Below are positions 35,594-46,431 of a DNA stretch of 64,000 nt, piece after piece. This DNA comes from Pseudoalteromonas aurantia 208. GTDB taxonomy: Bacteria; Pseudomonadota; Gammaproteobacteria; Enterobacterales; Alteromonadaceae. The translations under genes were made by a program, and so were the position numbers. Below the pieces are notes generated by a model that had not been told where the DNA came from, did not search any database, and was given only the letters and a program-made list of their open reading frames with translations. How positions within the stretch are numbered: position 1 is the first letter of the stretch; each line of letters opens with the position of its first letter. The stretch covers positions 62,001 to 126,000 of the forward strand of contig NZ_AQGV01000009.1 in assembly GCF_014858725.1 (NCBI RefSeq), written 5' to 3'.

Positions 35594-36871
35594 TTATCCA
35601 GCCAAGTCTGATAGCAAGGCTTTAACCTCAGCTATTGACAAGGTAACTTGTTCTTTTTGTTCGCGAAGATATTTAACGGTTACTTTACCTTCAGCCAATT
35701 CATCTTCACCTAAGATCAAAGCAACAAGAGCGTCACTTTTATCTGCGCGTTTTAATTGTTTTTTGAAGTTGCCGCCACCTGCGTGCACCATAACACGTAA
35801 ACCCATTACGTCGCTACGCAGTTCCTCTGCAATCACCGGTGCCTGAATGCTGGCTTTATCACCCATTGCCGCAACGTATACATCCACGTTACGACGAAGC
35901 TCGCCAACACACTCTAACTCTTGCAGCATCAACACTAGACGTTCTAACCCCATAGCAAATCCAACCGCAGGGGTTGCTTTACCACCGAGTTGTTCTACTA
36001 ATCCATCATAACGGCCACCGGCACATACTGTCCCTTGTGCGCCTAAACTATCTGTCACCCACTCAAATACAGTGCGATTGTAATAATCTAAACCACGAAC
36101 CAACTTTTCGTTAACCTGATATCTGACGCCAGCTGCATCCAAACGTTCACATAAATTTGCAAAATGTGTGCGAGATTCTTCATCTAAATGCTCTGAGAGT
36201 TTTGGCGCATTAACTAAAATAGCCTGCACATCAGGATTTTTACTATCCAATACTCGTAGCGGGTTTGAATGCATACGGCGCTTACTGTCTTCATCTAAAT
36301 GCTCAATATGTTGTTCTAAAAACGCTACAAGCGCATCTCGATACTCAGCACGCGCTTCATTTGAGCCCAGTGAATTTAGCTCTAATCGTACATGTTCTGT
36401 TATACCAAATGCTCGCCATAAACGCGCCGTCAATAAAATAACTTCCGCATCAATATCTGCGCTGGCCATACCAAATGTTTCTACGCCAAACTGATGGAAC
36501 TGACGATAGCGACCTTTTTGAGGACGTTCATGACGGAACATTGGGCCCATGTACCACAAGCGTTGCTCTTGGTTATATAACAAACCATTTTGATTACCAG
36601 CACGCACGCACACCGCAGTCCCTTCTGGTCGTAAAGTAAGACTATCCCCACTGCGGTCTTCAAAGGTATACATTTCTTTTTCAACAATATCGGTAACTTC
36701 ACCGATAGAGCGTTTAAATAAGTCAGTAGATTCTACAACAGGAAAACGGATCTCTTGATAACCATAAGACGCCACCGTTTGACGTAATGTTTGCTCTACT
36801 TTCTGCCAAATCTGTGTAGTACCTGGCAGACAATCGTTCATTCCACGAACTGCCTGAATTTGTTTCGCCAC
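35594..36871 (-). CDS. hisS: histidyl-tRNA synthetase
   Basis: A 425-residue class II aminoacyl-tRNA synthetase charging tRNA-His. Motif 1 (around [13 protein letters not shown]), motif 2 ([20 protein letters not shown]) and the histidine-specific stretches ([15 protein letters not shown] and CAGGRYDGL, with FAMGLERLV as motif 3) are clear. Translation starts at a GTG with AGGA upstream, the conserved [17 protein letters not shown] promoter immediately upstream separates it from ispG. It heads the hisS-yfgM-bamB unit. Confidence 0.97.
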   Translation of the reverse strand: MAKQIQAVRGMNDCLPGTTQIWQKVEQTLRQTVASYGYQEIRFPVVESTDLFKRSIGEVTDIVEKEMYTFEDRSGDSLTLRPEGTAVCVRAGNQNGLLYNQEQRLWYMGPMFRHERPQKGRYRQFHQFGVETFGMASADIDAEVILLTARLWRAFGITEHVRLELNSLGSNEARAEYRDALVAFLEQHIEHLDEDSKRRMHSNPLRVLDSKNPDVQAILVNAPKLSEHLDEESRTHFANLCERLDAAGVRYQVNEKLVRGLDYYNRTVFEWVTDSLGAQGTVCAGGRYDGLVEQLGGKATPAVGFAMGLERLVLMLQELECVGELRRNVDVYVAAMGDKASIQAPVIAEELRSDVMGLRVMVHAGGGNFKKQLKRADKSDALVALILGEDELAEGKVTVKYLREQKEQVTLSIAEVKALLSDLAG

Positions 36872-36949
36872 TGAAAATCCTAACTAAAAATTATTAAAAC
36901 TGATACAAGCACGCTAAACGCACAATAATGCGCTGAAAATTAATCGCTC

Positions 36950-36977
36950 ATTATACCGCGCTCGCTTAAAACGTAAA
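36950..36977 (-). promoter_or_regulatory. predicted sigma70 promoter of hisS-yfgM-bamB
   Basis: On the minus strand: -35 TTTACG (36977-36972), a 16-base spacer, and a perfect -10 TATAAT (36955-36950), about 80 bases before the hisS start. Confidence 0.6.
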
Positions 36978-37022
36978 CGACTCAACGCAGATAATCCCAT
37001 ATGAGTCGCTTAGTTATTACCA

Positions 37023-38141
37023 TTATTCGACTATTTTTATATCTATCGCAGGCTGTGCTTCTTTCTTTGCGACAAAATCACGAACTTGCGCTTCTAACTG
37101 CTCAACAATATTATCATTATCAATACGCATTTTTTGGCGTTCGCCATTAATATATAACCCTGAGCGTCGGTTTGCACCTGCAAGGCCAATATCACTGATT
37201 AAAGCTTCACCCGGTCCATTCACCACACAGCCAATTACAGAGACTGACATTGGTGTTACGATATCTTCTAAACGTTCTTCCAGCTGGTTCATGGTATTAA
37301 CCACATCAAATTCTTGACGTGAACAACTCGGACATGCAATAAAGTTAATGCCTCGCGAACGAATGCGTAACGACTTCAATATATCAAAGCCCACTTTGAT
37401 TTCTTGAACCGGATCCGCTGCTAATGATACCCGCAATGTATCACCAATACCTTCAGCCAATAACATGCCCAGTCCCACTGCTGACTTCACAGAGCCAGAT
37501 CTAAAGCCACCCGCTTCCGTGATCCCTAAGTGTAATGGCTGATCGATTTCTTTTGCTAACAAACGATAGGCCCCAACAGCTAAAAATACATCAGAAGCCT
37601 TAACAGATACTTTAAACTGATCAAACTTCAAACGTTGTAATATTTCTACATGACGCATCGCTGACTCTAGTAACGCCTCAGGTGTTGGCTCACCGTACTT
37701 TTCTTGTAAATCTCGCTCTAGAGATCCACCATTAACCCCAATTCGAATTGGAATATTGCGTTCACCCGCCGCATCAACCACAGCACGTATTCTGTCTTCG
37801 CTGCCAATGTTACCAGGATTAATACGCAAACAATCTGCCCCATATTCAGCTACTTTAAGCGCTATACGGTAATCAAAATGAATGTCCGTTACCAAAGGAA
37901 TATCAACTTGCTCTTTAATACTCTTAAACGCTTCAGCAGCATCCATGGTTGGCACTGAAATACGTACAATATCAGCCCCGGCATCTTGAATTGCTTGGAT
38001 CTGTGCAACCGTTGCGTCAACATCCATGGTATTAGTGTTAGTCATTGATTGCACGGCAATAGGGGCACCGTCACCAATAGGGACATGGCCTACGTTTATT
38101 CGGGTCGACTTTCTGCGCTTAATAGGTGATTCTGAAAACAT
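37023..38141 (-). CDS. ispG: 4-hydroxy-3-methylbut-2-enyl-diphosphate synthase
   Basis: IspG converts methylerythritol cyclodiphosphate to HMBPP in the isoprenoid MEP pathway using a 4Fe-4S cluster. The cluster cysteines are in [12 protein letters not shown] and [13 protein letters not shown]. The substrate barrel is marked by [11 protein letters not shown] and [11 protein letters not shown]. The 372-residue length is typical. The start lies five bases after the rodZ stop, and a hisS promoter follows it. Confidence 0.97.
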   Translation of the reverse strand: MFSESPIKRRKSTRINVGHVPIGDGAPIAVQSMTNTNTMDVDATVAQIQAIQDAGADIVRISVPTMDAAEAFKSIKEQVDIPLVTDIHFDYRIALKVAEYGADCLRINPGNIGSEDRIRAVVDAAGERNIPIRIGVNGGSLERDLQEKYGEPTPEALLESAMRHVEILQRLKFDQFKVSVKASDVFLAVGAYRLLAKEIDQPLHLGITEAGGFRSGSVKSAVGLGMLLAEGIGDTLRVSLAADPVQEIKVGFDILKSLRIRSRGINFIACPSCSRQEFDVVNTMNQLEERLEDIVTPMSVSVIGCVVNGPGEALISDIGLAGANRRSGLYINGERQKMRIDNDNIVEQLEAQVRDFVAKKEAQPAIDIKIVE

Positions 38142-38146
38142 GACGG

Positions 38147-39097
38147 TTACTCTACTAACGGTAATTTAAATTTTGCTAATCGGTTCTTCGGTAAAGATGT
38201 TAAATCAACACGTTGACCATCTAATTCAACATCTACCATCAAATGCTTGTTTAGGATCACAGCAAACGGTGCCTTACCCTGCACAGTCATAGTATACCCT
38301 GCTTTTTTAATCCCAAATGCTACGCGCTCTTGTGTTGCATCAAATATTTCTACCCAACAGTCATCACTGAATCTCATCACTATTGTGCTAACACCTTCTG
38401 GCAAAGCTTGCTCTTCGGTGGTTGATGCCTTTGGATCTACCACCGTATTTAATGACATATTTTGAGTCTCTAAAACAATGTCATCACTAACTATATCTGC
38501 TTCACCAGAGTTTTCTCTTGATTCCAATACAGCCTCAGCCTGATTTTGAACTTCAACTCTCTTTTCATCCACATCTTCATTTATCTGCTCGTTGATTGAT
38601 CCGTCAATGTGCCCATCAGCACGCATTGCCGTGGTAGCTTCAGTATTTTCAAGTGCAGGCTCTGTGTTTTTGATATCTAATTGCGAAGTTGCATCCGTTG
38701 ATTGCCACCACCAAAGACCAGAAGCGCCTAATGTCACTATCAAAATCACATAACTAATAATCATTAAACGATTATCGCTCGCTTCTTTTTCAGTGCGACG
38801 GGAAAAACTTTGCATTTTTTTGCTTACAGCTTGCTTTTCAGGGCTTTTAAATAAGCCCATCGTTTCTTTGGCCGGTAACTGTAAAATGGCGCAATAGCTC
38901 TTTAAATAACCTCGAATAAACGTTAATGGTCCAAGTTTATCGTAGTCATCTCGTTCAAGCTGATTTATTTGTTGTGGACTTAACTTTAAACGTTCAGCAA
39001 TTTCTTCGATGGAAAACCCAGCAGCTTCTCGAGCCACTTGCAATGTATAGCCTAAAGTAGGTGGTACGTCTTGTTGTTCGGTAAGTTCTTGATTCAT
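38147..39097 (-). CDS. rodZ: RodZ cytoskeletal protein
   Basis: A 316-residue protein with an N-terminal Xre-type helix-turn-helix (about 12-75, [20 protein letters not shown]), one membrane helix (about 112-133), a variable acidic periplasmic linker and a C-terminal DUF4115 domain. RodZ binds MreB and controls rod shape. Its start overlaps the pilW stop by four bases (ATGA), so translation is coupled. The position between pilW and ispG is conserved. Confidence 0.94.
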   Translation of the reverse strand: MNQELTEQQDVPPTLGYTLQVAREAAGFSIEEIAERLKLSPQQINQLERDDYDKLGPLTFIRGYLKSYCAILQLPAKETMGLFKSPEKQAVSKKMQSFSRRTEKEASDNRLMIISYVILIVTLGASGLWWWQSTDATSQLDIKNTEPALENTEATTAMRADGHIDGSINEQINEDVDEKRVEVQNQAEAVLESRENSGEADIVSDDIVLETQNMSLNTVVDPKASTTEEQALPEGVSTIVMRFSDDCWVEIFDATQERVAFGIKKAGYTMTVQGKAPFAVILNKHLMVDVELDGQRVDLTSLPKNRLAKFKLPLVE

Positions 39098-40698
39098 AAA
39101 ATGTAACTGTTTGGATCTACAATTAGTAAACTATGACCTTCACTCAAGATCACGTCGGGTGTTAATTTGTTCCATCGCATTAAATCATCGATCTGCAATC
39201 CATGCTGAGTCGCAATATTATACAAGGTGTCATCTGACTGAATAGCATAGGTTATATGTGGATTATTCAAAAAGATTTTACTGCCTGCTTTCACTTTGTC
39301 TGAGGCTTTCAGGCCATTCCACGTTAATAATTTCGCTATTTTGATATCATAACGAACCGATAAACTAAAAAGGTTTTCAGCTACCTTCATTATGTGAAAC
39401 GGCACATTCGGCATTACTACCTCACTGTTAAGCAAAGGCACAGTGATATTCACAGAATGATCTCGACGGCTTTCTTCTGCGATGATATCAGTCGAATGAG
39501 CGGCAGATTTTTTAAAAACCACCTTGTTTGGGTCTGGTTTATAAAACTTGACAGTGCCTTGGCCTGAGTCTGACGCCTCGGTACTTTCTCCAAATGAAAT
39601 TACCCGTATATTGTCTTCATTAATGTGTGTTTTTACAGGTAATTGAGTACTTTTGACTGTGCTCGCTACAGGCGTAATTGTGGGTGAATTTCCCGTGTAT
39701 TTCTCGGTATTTTGGCGTAAAGAAATACTCGCTTGTGAAACATCAGCGGCTTGTTTAACCACAGAGACTGTTTGCTTAGCTACTTTTTTACGCGTAATTT
39801 TGATCTTGGGTTCATTGATGACACGCCCTGATCCCATTTTAGTTATTTTCTTTATTTGCGCTTGACGATACTGCTCTGTTAATTTTTCAAACTCAGACTC
39901 AAGCACCTTTTCACGCAATAATAAAGCGGCCTGCCTTGAGTTAGGGTAGTTTTGAATTAAGGTTGTTGACAATGATTCTGCACGCTCTAAATGCCCCATT
40001 CTTTGATGCAGTAAGTGTTCTAATAGTAGAGCTCTAGCAGACATAAACCCCCTGTTGCGATAAGCCTCAAGGATATTTTCGGCTTGATGTAAATCACTTT
40101 TTGCATAAAAAAGTGCAGCAAGTCCAATCAATGCCGACTGGCTTCTTCCATTATGCTGGACTGCATTTTCTAAATACTCTAATGCCAACTCAAACTTGTC
40201 TTGTTTGACAGCACATAGCGCTAAATTTTCATAACTTTGCGCGACTCTCAAATAACTTGGAATATTAATGGCTTTCAATAACTGTGCACGTGCGCCATCG
40301 TAATCCTCAATACGGCACAAAAAGGTGCCGTAGTTATTTAACGCATTTGGGTCATCAGGGTTTAGTGCCAGTGCTTTTAAGTATGCTTTTTTGGCCCATT
40401 GTTGTTCACCGACTTTTTCATAATAATATGCCAAAGCATAATGGACTTCGGCGAGGTGAGGGGCAAAGGAAGCTGCCTTTTCTAGATTAAACTTAGCTTG
40501 GGTAGTATTGCCTGCATTTAAATACTGCATCGCGAGTGCAATCCGCGTTTTAGCAGCATCTTGACTACTCACTGTATTTTTGGCACTAGGATTGTTACGT
40601 GTGACCGAGCTCGTTTCGGTGACGCACCCAGATAAACAAAGCAAAGCCACAGATAATATTAAGCAAGAACGCATGCACCATCCATTATGTAATAACAT
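39094..40698 (-). CDS. pilW: PilW/PilF-type TPR lipoprotein with C-terminal LysM repeats
   Basis: A 534-residue lipoprotein with lipobox LCLSGC and TPR repeats (about 50-250) that match PilW/PilF, needed for PilQ secretin assembly in type IV pili. It is about twice the usual length. The extra half has a charged linker and two LysM-like repeats (VAENLFSLSVRYDIKIAKLL and YAIQSDDTLYNIATQHGLQ), which bind peptidoglycan. Start: ATG 40698 with AGAGG upstream; ATG 40674 is an alternative nearer the signal peptide. The locus order rlmN-pilW-rodZ-ispG is conserved. A fusion is seen directly in the open frame, so it is not a sequencing split. Confidence 0.88.
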   Translation of the reverse strand: MLLHNGWCMRSCLILSVALLCLSGCVTETSSVTRNNPSAKNTVSSQDAAKTRIALAMQYLNAGNTTQAKFNLEKAASFAPHLAEVHYALAYYYEKVGEQQWAKKAYLKALALNPDDPNALNNYGTFLCRIEDYDGARAQLLKAINIPSYLRVAQSYENLALCAVKQDKFELALEYLENAVQHNGRSQSALIGLAALFYAKSDLHQAENILEAYRNRGFMSARALLLEHLLHQRMGHLERAESLSTTLIQNYPNSRQAALLLREKVLESEFEKLTEQYRQAQIKKITKMGSGRVINEPKIKITRKKVAKQTVSVVKQAADVSQASISLRQNTEKYTGNSPTITPVASTVKSTQLPVKTHINEDNIRVISFGESTEASDSGQGTVKFYKPDPNKVVFKKSAAHSTDIIAEESRRDHSVNITVPLLNSEVVMPNVPFHIMKVAENLFSLSVRYDIKIAKLLTWNGLKASDKVKAGSKIFLNNPHITYAIQSDDTLYNIATQHGLQIDDLMRWNKLTPDVILSEGHSLLIVDPNSYIL

Positions 40699-40716
40699 CG
40701 AGCCTCTATATTACCT

Positions 40717-40760
40717 AAAAGCCCTTATGTTTCATCTGTTTTTTAGACAAAAGGGCTTTT
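40717..40760 (-). terminator. hairpin downstream of rlmN
   Basis: AAAAGCCCTT (40717-40726) pairs with AAGGGCTTTT (40751-40760) over a 24-base loop. It lies just past the rlmN stop and before pilW. Confidence 0.6.
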
Positions 40761-40775
40761 AATAAACTAATTTAC

Positions 40776-41912
40776 TTAGCTGGCCTTCACAGAAACCGCA
40801 ATCGCGTTATCTTCACGCATTTGTTTTTTCGCTAAACGTTTCGTTCTATCGACAACGTCCCCCACTAATTGACCACAAGCTGCATCAATATCATCGCCTC
40901 GTGTGCGGCGCACAATACAAGTTAAACCTGCGGCTTGTAATACTTTAGAGAAGCGGTCTATACGGCTATTACTTGAACGACCATATTCATTACCAGGGAA
41001 TGGATTGAATGGGATCAAATTAATTTTTGATGGTGTCCCTTTTAAGACTTTTACAAGTTCATGAGCTTGATCTGTGCTGTCGTTAATACCTTGCAGCATG
41101 ACATACTCAATAGTGACATCTTTATTGGCTTTAGAACCATCAATATAACGACGACAAGCCGCTAAAAACTCTTCAATTGGGTACTTTTTATTAATTGGCA
41201 CCAAAACATCACGTAAATCATTGGTTGGTGCGTGCAGCGAAATAGCCAGTGCCACATCAATACGCTCTTTCAAAATATCGAGTGCCGGCACGACCCCTGA
41301 CGTACTCAAAGTGACACGGCGCTTAGATAAACCAAATGCCCAATCATCCATCATCAATTCCATCGCAGGAACAACATTGTTCACGTTAAGTAGCGGCTCA
41401 CCCATCCCCATCATTACAACGTTCGTCACTGGGCGTTTAGTGCTATCACCGTCATGTAAACCAATATCTTTTGCCACTCGCCATACTTGGCCAATAATTT
41501 CAGATACTTTTAGATTGCGATTAAAGCCCTGCTGAGCCGTCGAGCAAAATGTACACTCAAGCGCACAACCAACTTGTGAAGACACACATAATGTGGCTCG
41601 GTCTTTATCTGGGATCCACACTGTTTCAACTTCCTGCCCACCCTCAAGTACCAAAGCGTACTTGATGGTGCCATCGCTGGCTTCTTGTCGAACTGAGATC
41701 TCTGGCGCGACAATCTCACAGTCAGCAGATAATTTTGCTTTAAGCTTTTTGTTGATATTGCTCATTTGCTCAAAATCATCAATACCAAAGTGATAAATCC
41801 ATTTCATCACCTGATCCGCGCGAAACGGCTTTTCTCCGTACGATGCAAAAAGTTCGCGCATCCCCTCGCGATTAAGATCAAGTAAGTTAATTTTTTTCTC
41901 AGTGGTGGCCAT
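40776..41912 (-). CDS. rlmN: 23S rRNA (adenine2503-C2)/tRNA methyltransferase RlmN
   Basis: A 378-residue radical SAM enzyme that methylates C2 of A2503 in 23S rRNA and A37 of some tRNAs. The cluster motif CALECTFCS (CxxxCxxC), [13 protein letters not shown], and the catalytic cysteine near [18 protein letters not shown] are present. AGG lies upstream of the ATG. It is in the conserved ndk-rlmN-pilW order. Confidence 0.97.
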   Translation of the reverse strand: MATTEKKINLLDLNREGMRELFASYGEKPFRADQVMKWIYHFGIDDFEQMSNINKKLKAKLSADCEIVAPEISVRQEASDGTIKYALVLEGGQEVETVWIPDKDRATLCVSSQVGCALECTFCSTAQQGFNRNLKVSEIIGQVWRVAKDIGLHDGDSTKRPVTNVVMMGMGEPLLNVNNVVPAMELMMDDWAFGLSKRRVTLSTSGVVPALDILKERIDVALAISLHAPTNDLRDVLVPINKKYPIEEFLAACRRYIDGSKANKDVTIEYVMLQGINDSTDQAHELVKVLKGTPSKINLIPFNPFPGNEYGRSSNSRIDRFSKVLQAAGLTCIVRRTRGDDIDAACGQLVGDVVDRTKRLAKKQMREDNAIAVSVKAS

Positions 41913-42073
41913 GAAACAACCTCAATTCAGGTGACGGTATAACAACGATAAGGTAGCCGCGCATTGTACAAAAAACAGGCAAGCTTAACAATCATTGTTG
42001 ATTGCTTTGCAAAAGGTTCATACCAAAGGCTGACTAAACATTTTGCAAAACAGACTTTAAACAGAGACAAAAA

Positions 42074-42091
42074 AAGGGCTCGAAAGCCCTT
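42074..42091 (-). terminator. terminator downstream of ndk
   Basis: AAGGGCT and AGCCCTT form a 7-bp stem with a CGAA loop. On the minus strand a run of seven T follows. Confidence 0.85.
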
Positions 42092-42114
42092 CTTTCTTTT
42101 GCTTACGCTCGATA

Positions 42115-42546
42115 TTAACGAGTACGTGCGCAAAGCTCTTCTTCAGCGAAGAAGTAAGCAATTTCACGAGCAGCAGACTCTGGAGCATCTGAACCGTGTA
42201 CCGCATTCTCATCAATGCTGTCTGCGTAGTCAGCACGTAAAGTACCAGCTAGTGCTTCAGCAGGGTTAGTAGCGCCCATGATTTCACGGTTTTTAAGTAC
42301 TGCGTTCTCACCTTCAAGAACCTGAACCATTACTGGACCAGACGTCATGAAAGAAACAAGTGCGCCAAAGAAAGGACGTTCTTTGTGCTCTGCGTAGAAA
42401 CCTTCAGCTTTCTCTTGAGAAAGGTGAACCATTTTAGAAGCAACGATCTTAAGACCAGCTGATTCGAAACGGTTATAGATTGCACCGATGTGGTTTTTAG
42501 CTACCGCATCAGGCTTGATGATTGAAAAAGTACGCTCTAAAGCCAT
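42115..42546 (-). CDS. ndk: nucleoside diphosphate kinase
   Basis: A 143-residue NDK that transfers the gamma phosphate from NTP to NDP. It has [15 protein letters not shown], the substrate loop KTGPV-like [13 protein letters not shown], and [12 protein letters not shown] with the catalytic histidine. GGAG is eight bases before the ATG. It has its own -10 box and terminator, with rlmN downstream. Confidence 0.97.
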   Translation of the reverse strand: MALERTFSIIKPDAVAKNHIGAIYNRFESAGLKIVASKMVHLSQEKAEGFYAEHKERPFFGALVSFMTSGPVMVQVLEGENAVLKNREIMGATNPAEALAGTLRADYADSIDENAVHGSDAPESAAREIAYFFAEEELCARTR

Positions 42547-42588
42547 CTTTTTTGCTCCAAAATAGTTTATGAATATTAACGGCCGCGA

Positions 42589-42594
42589 ATTATA
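42589..42594 (-). promoter_or_regulatory. -10 box of the ndk promoter
   Basis: A perfect TATAAT on the minus strand lies about 45 bases upstream of the ndk ATG. The -35 is poorly conserved. Confidence 0.45.
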
Positions 42595-42803
42595 CGCTTT
42601 TTGCTAGAAAAAACCTACTAGATTCGCCCGCTATCTTGACAAGGAAAAAGAGAGGCAAAGTAAATCGTCAGTCAATGAAATAATGATCTGCATCAAATAG
42701 CCGCAACTAAGTGGCTATTATACTGCGCCGCTTTTCACTTTCACGTCAATTTTTGGCCCCAACAGCTGGTTTGTACCCAGTTCTATGATGAGGTTTATTT
42801 ACT

Positions 42804-44153
42804 ATGTTTATACCAGAACTCCTTTCACCTGCCGGTAGTATAAAGAATATGCGTTACGCTTTTGCGTATGGTGCAGATGCAGTTTACGCAGGGCAGCCTC
42901 GTTACAGCTTGAGAGTACGTAATAACGAGTTTGATTTAGACAATTTAGCACTGGGTATCAATGAAGCACATCAACAAAATAAAAAACTGTATGTCGTATC
43001 AAATATTGCCCCACACAATAGTAAAGTAAAAACCTATCTAAGAGATATTGAACCCGTTATTGCTATGCAGCCAGATGCGTTGATCATGTCGGATCCGGGC
43101 TTGATCATGCTTGTTCGAGAGAAGTGGCCTGATATGCCGATCCATTTATCTGTGCAGGCCAACGCCGTTAATTTTGCCAGTGTAAAGTTTTGGGCACAAC
43201 AGGGGATAGAACGCGTTATTTTGTCTCGTGAGTTATCCCTTGATGAAATTAGCGAAATTCGCACTCTGTGCCCTAATACTGAGCTAGAAGTATTTGTTCA
43301 TGGGGCTTTATGTATGGCGTACTCTGGTCGCTGCTTGCTATCGGGATACATTAATAAGCGCGATCCAAATCAAGGGACATGCACCAACGCGTGCCGTTGG
43401 GAATATGATGCAAAGCCCGCAAAAGAAAATGAAACCGGCGATCTTGTGCATAAAATCGACCCCAATACTGTGATCCCAACATTGGGCGCCGGTGCGCCCA
43501 CCAACGCCACATTTATGCTGGAGGAGCCTGGTCGACCAGGCGAATATATGCCCGCTTTTGAGGATGAGCATGGTACTTACATCATGAATTCAAAAGATTT
43601 ACGTGCGGTACAATATGTCGAGCAACTTACAAAAATGGGTGTACATAGCCTCAAAATTGAAGGCAGAACCAAGTCTTTTTACTATGTTGCTCGCACGGCA
43701 CAAGTCTATAGAAAAGCAATAGACGATGCGGTAGCAGGTAAACCTTTTGATCCGACATTAATGCGCACACTAGAGAATCTCGCACACAGAGGTTACACCG
43801 AAGGCTTTTTAAAAAGGCATGCGCATCAAGACTATCAAAACTATGAATACGGCCATTCAATCAGTGACAAACAACAATTTGTGGGTGAAATCCTTGGCAG
43901 ACACAGCAATGGTTTAGTGGAAGTTGATGTTAAAAATAAGTTTTGTACCGGCCATAGTCTTGAACTCATGACACCAAAGGGCAATCTTGCCTTTAATTTA
44001 GCGCATATGGAAAACAAAAAAGGACAACGTATTGAAGATGCAAAAGGGTCTGGTCATATTGTACAGATCCCACTTCCAGAAGACATTAACTTAGATCATG
44101 CTATTTTAATGCGTAATTTGGGTGCAAACCAAGATACACGAAACCCATTTTAA
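42804..44153 (+). CDS. trhP: tRNA 5-hydroxyuridine synthesis protein TrhP (peptidase U32 family)
   Basis: A 449-residue U32 family protein. TrhP (YegQ) is needed for prephenate-dependent 5-hydroxylation of wobble uridine in tRNA. It has MFIPELLSPAGSIKNMRYAF, VFVHGALCMAYSGRCLLSGY, and four conserved cysteines including GTCTNACRWEYD. GAGG lies upstream. The YfhL ferredoxin gene follows 11 bases later, consistent with iron-sulfur work and an operon. The U32 name does not imply proteolysis. Confidence 0.93.
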   Translation: MFIPELLSPAGSIKNMRYAFAYGADAVYAGQPRYSLRVRNNEFDLDNLALGINEAHQQNKKLYVVSNIAPHNSKVKTYLRDIEPVIAMQPDALIMSDPGLIMLVREKWPDMPIHLSVQANAVNFASVKFWAQQGIERVILSRELSLDEISEIRTLCPNTELEVFVHGALCMAYSGRCLLSGYINKRDPNQGTCTNACRWEYDAKPAKENETGDLVHKIDPNTVIPTLGAGAPTNATFMLEEPGRPGEYMPAFEDEHGTYIMNSKDLRAVQYVEQLTKMGVHSLKIEGRTKSFYYVARTAQVYRKAIDDAVAGKPFDPTLMRTLENLAHRGYTEGFLKRHAHQDYQNYEYGHSISDKQQFVGEILGRHSNGLVEVDVKNKFCTGHSLELMTPKGNLAFNLAHMENKKGQRIEDAKGSGHIVQIPLPEDINLDHAILMRNLGANQDTRNPF

Positions 44154-44164
44154 TAGGATTAACG

Positions 44165-44416
44165 ATGGCTTTGTTAATTAATAATAAATGTATTAACTGT
44201 GACATGTGTGATCCGGAATGTCCGAATCAAGCCATTTATTTTGGACAAGAAATATATGAGATAGACCCAGATAAGTGCACTGAGTGTGTCGGCCATTATG
44301 ATACACCAACTTGCGTAAGTGTCTGCCCGATTGATTGTATCAAGCCTGACCCCAATAGGCAGGAAAGCCTAGATCAATTGGCTGAAAAGTATTTACACTT
44401 AACGAATCAAGCATAA
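44165..44416 (+). CDS. yfhL: YfhL family 4Fe-4S ferredoxin
   Basis: An 83-residue ferredoxin with two 4Fe-4S cluster motifs: CINCDMCDPECPNQA and CTECVGHYDTPTC followed by VSVCPIDCI. The insertion in the second motif is typical of the YfhL type. AGGA precedes its ATG. It probably supplies electrons or cluster support to TrhP, with which it is co-transcribed. Confidence 0.94.
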   Translation: MALLINNKCINCDMCDPECPNQAIYFGQEIYEIDPDKCTECVGHYDTPTCVSVCPIDCIKPDPNRQESLDQLAEKYLHLTNQA

Positions 44417-44424
44417 TGTAGTTA

Positions 44425-44456
44425 TGCTAAATTAGCCCTCTACAGCTAATTTAGCA
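44425..44456. terminator. 12-bp perfect hairpin between convergent genes
   Basis: TGCTAAATTAGC (44425-44436) and GCTAATTTAGCA (44445-44456) are exact inverted repeats with an 8-base loop, lying between yfhL and the convergent accessory gene. T tracts are lacking on both sides. Confidence 0.6.
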
Positions 44457-44467
44457 ATGAACTGATT

Positions 44468-46426
44468 TTAAGGTCCTAAATAACGACTAACCTCGTACGA
44501 CTCTACATCTTGTAGCTGAGAGTATTTCCTTGTTAATTTACTAAAATAAATAGGCATTTTGAGCTTAAGTCGATGCAAACGCTGATAATGAAATTTATCT
44601 AGTATCGTATTATTTAATAAGTGCTCAAAAATAACTTCTTGCTTTTTATTTAAATAACCGACTTTGAAAGGAATCACTCGATCCAAAAATAAATGGAAAG
44701 TATCTCTCCCGAATTTATAACCATTTAAATACGGAAACCTCTCAATTAACTCTAATGCATGATCATAATTGCGCTCTGATATGCTTTTGTACAGCAAAGA
44801 AGGCGTTATTTTCCCAGTAGCTCGATAGTCTACCAAAAAGTGATGATATTCACCTGTTATAAGCTCCTGTGAAGGAAACTTATAAAAATCGATATACCAA
44901 GAACTCTTCATTGCGATATCAAGTGCTTTCTGGCCGATGCTAATGTACAACTTGTAAGTCAAATAGTTTTGTTCATGAGGAAGAGATTGATTACCTAGCT
45001 GAATAATCTCCGGCGTTATTTCATTGAAATTCTTCACACTACTATCAATCTTTGCAAAATCCTTAGTATCTCCTTTTGATATTAAATCCAAAATAAAAAT
45101 TTCAGATAACACCGGGGATATATTAAAAAGAAAAGATACTTTCTCAGCATTACTATTGGCTGTCTTCCCTATCAAATATTCATCAGGCCTAAAACTATGA
45201 AAGTTGGGTTCAATTTTTTCCAATGCTTGCTTCAGCTTTTGACAGCGATATCTATCTTCACTTAACTGCTCTTTCTTGTCCAACACCCCTCTCATTTCAT
45301 CGACTAAAAGCACTTCTCTATCAATATTTCCAACTGTGCTCTGTATTTCAAATTCAATAGAATGTCTTAGCTCTATTGGCAGTTGAACACCTCCCGTCCC
45401 TAAAAGAGTACCTTTTTTATCTACGATGGGAACAACTCCGTGCTTTGCTAACTTTTTTAAATAAACTATATTATTTTCAGTAAGATTATTCGCAAGTAAC
45501 TTATCTTTAATATACTTATTAGCTGGTGGAGTTAGCAGGTTATCCCTTTTAAATTTACCGCTTCTTTTTAGTACGATAGTTAGCTCAATGTTCTCTGACA
45601 ATACTGAAGCTGTTAGCAAATCACCTAGATGACCATCTGAAAGCAATAATGGAGTTGTTAATTTATTACTATTATCAACAATGTCTTGTAAATTCTCAGG
45701 CTTAACATTTGCACCAATGGCTCCGTATAAAAGCGAAGAGCTTAAATTATTTGTTCTAAAAAAATAATCCCTGCTACTCTGTTGTATTTTTTCCCAATAC
45801 AGTCCAAAAATAATTTCACTTGAAATAATTGAAAATTGATCGTTTTCACGCCAAAAAAAATGTTCATCTAACAAATGCAAATTAGATTCAAGCCAAGTAT
45901 TGACACTATTTTCATCATTACTTTCTATTAAAGTAACTAATTTTTTATTTCGCTCTAACAGTCTTTCCCGTTCTTGGCTTTTTAAAACATCGTCACTCTT
46001 AACAATTTTCCTCTTAATTTCTTTATTTATATAATAATTCTTGTATAAAGAAATGGATTCATCGCCACTTATAATTTTTGCTTTTCGCAACTCATATAAT
46101 GATTCTTCTATATCATTTCGCATCAGAAACGCGTCTAGTAATACAGCTTTCTCTGAATTAAACAACTTCAAATTACTAGCCAATTCAGAGTGACATTGTT
46201 CAGAATCATAAGCCAACTGAATCAGTTTCTCATCAAAAAAGATTACATCTTCTGTTGACGAGTTAATATCTTCGCTCTCAAATAGTTCTTTCTCTTTTTT
46301 AACCACCGAAGCTGAAGCTTCTTCATATTGCGTTTCATTAATTATATTTAAGTGACTTAGGCTCAACTCATAAAACAAAAAAAACACTGCAAAACAAAAA
46401 AAGGTAATAAGACTTCTTCTCAACAT
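44468..46426 (-). CDS. membrane-anchored protein of unknown family, 652 residues
   Basis: I do not recognise this gene. It encodes 652 residues with an N-terminal membrane helix (about 5-25, LITFFCFAVFFLFYEL) and a long hydrophilic, highly charged remainder rich in lysine, glutamate, asparagine and serine. The sequence looks mostly helical and could hold degenerate ankyrin-like repeats (for example the LLLSDGHLGDLLTASVLSEN stretch), but that is uncertain. The base composition is clearly more AT-rich than the neighbouring housekeeping genes, consistent with acquired DNA. It begins five bases after the stop of the next small membrane gene, so the two form an operon. Confidence 0.7.
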   Translation of the reverse strand: MLRRSLITFFCFAVFFLFYELSLSHLNIINETQYEEASASVVKKEKELFESEDINSSTEDVIFFDEKLIQLAYDSEQCHSELASNLKLFNSEKAVLLDAFLMRNDIEESLYELRKAKIISGDESISLYKNYYINKEIKRKIVKSDDVLKSQERERLLERNKKLVTLIESNDENSVNTWLESNLHLLDEHFFWRENDQFSIISSEIIFGLYWEKIQQSSRDYFFRTNNLSSSLLYGAIGANVKPENLQDIVDNSNKLTTPLLLSDGHLGDLLTASVLSENIELTIVLKRSGKFKRDNLLTPPANKYIKDKLLANNLTENNIVYLKKLAKHGVVPIVDKKGTLLGTGGVQLPIELRHSIEFEIQSTVGNIDREVLLVDEMRGVLDKKEQLSEDRYRCQKLKQALEKIEPNFHSFRPDEYLIGKTANSNAEKVSFLFNISPVLSEIFILDLISKGDTKDFAKIDSSVKNFNEITPEIIQLGNQSLPHEQNYLTYKLYISIGQKALDIAMKSSWYIDFYKFPSQELITGEYHHFLVDYRATGKITPSLLYKSISERNYDHALELIERFPYLNGYKFGRDTFHLFLDRVIPFKVGYLNKKQEVIFEHLLNNTILDKFHYQRLHRLKLKMPIYFSKLTRKYSQLQDVESYEVSRYLGP

Positions 46427-46431
46427 ACCGT

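Noticed and set aside
36168..36494. 108-codon open frame opposite hisS
   Set aside because: Shadow of the conserved hisS coding strand, with serine/arginine-rich meaningless translation.
42804..44153. Protease function for the U32 family protein
   Set aside because: The motifs match TrhP, which acts in tRNA wobble-uridine hydroxylation, and the YfhL ferredoxin neighbour supports that role.
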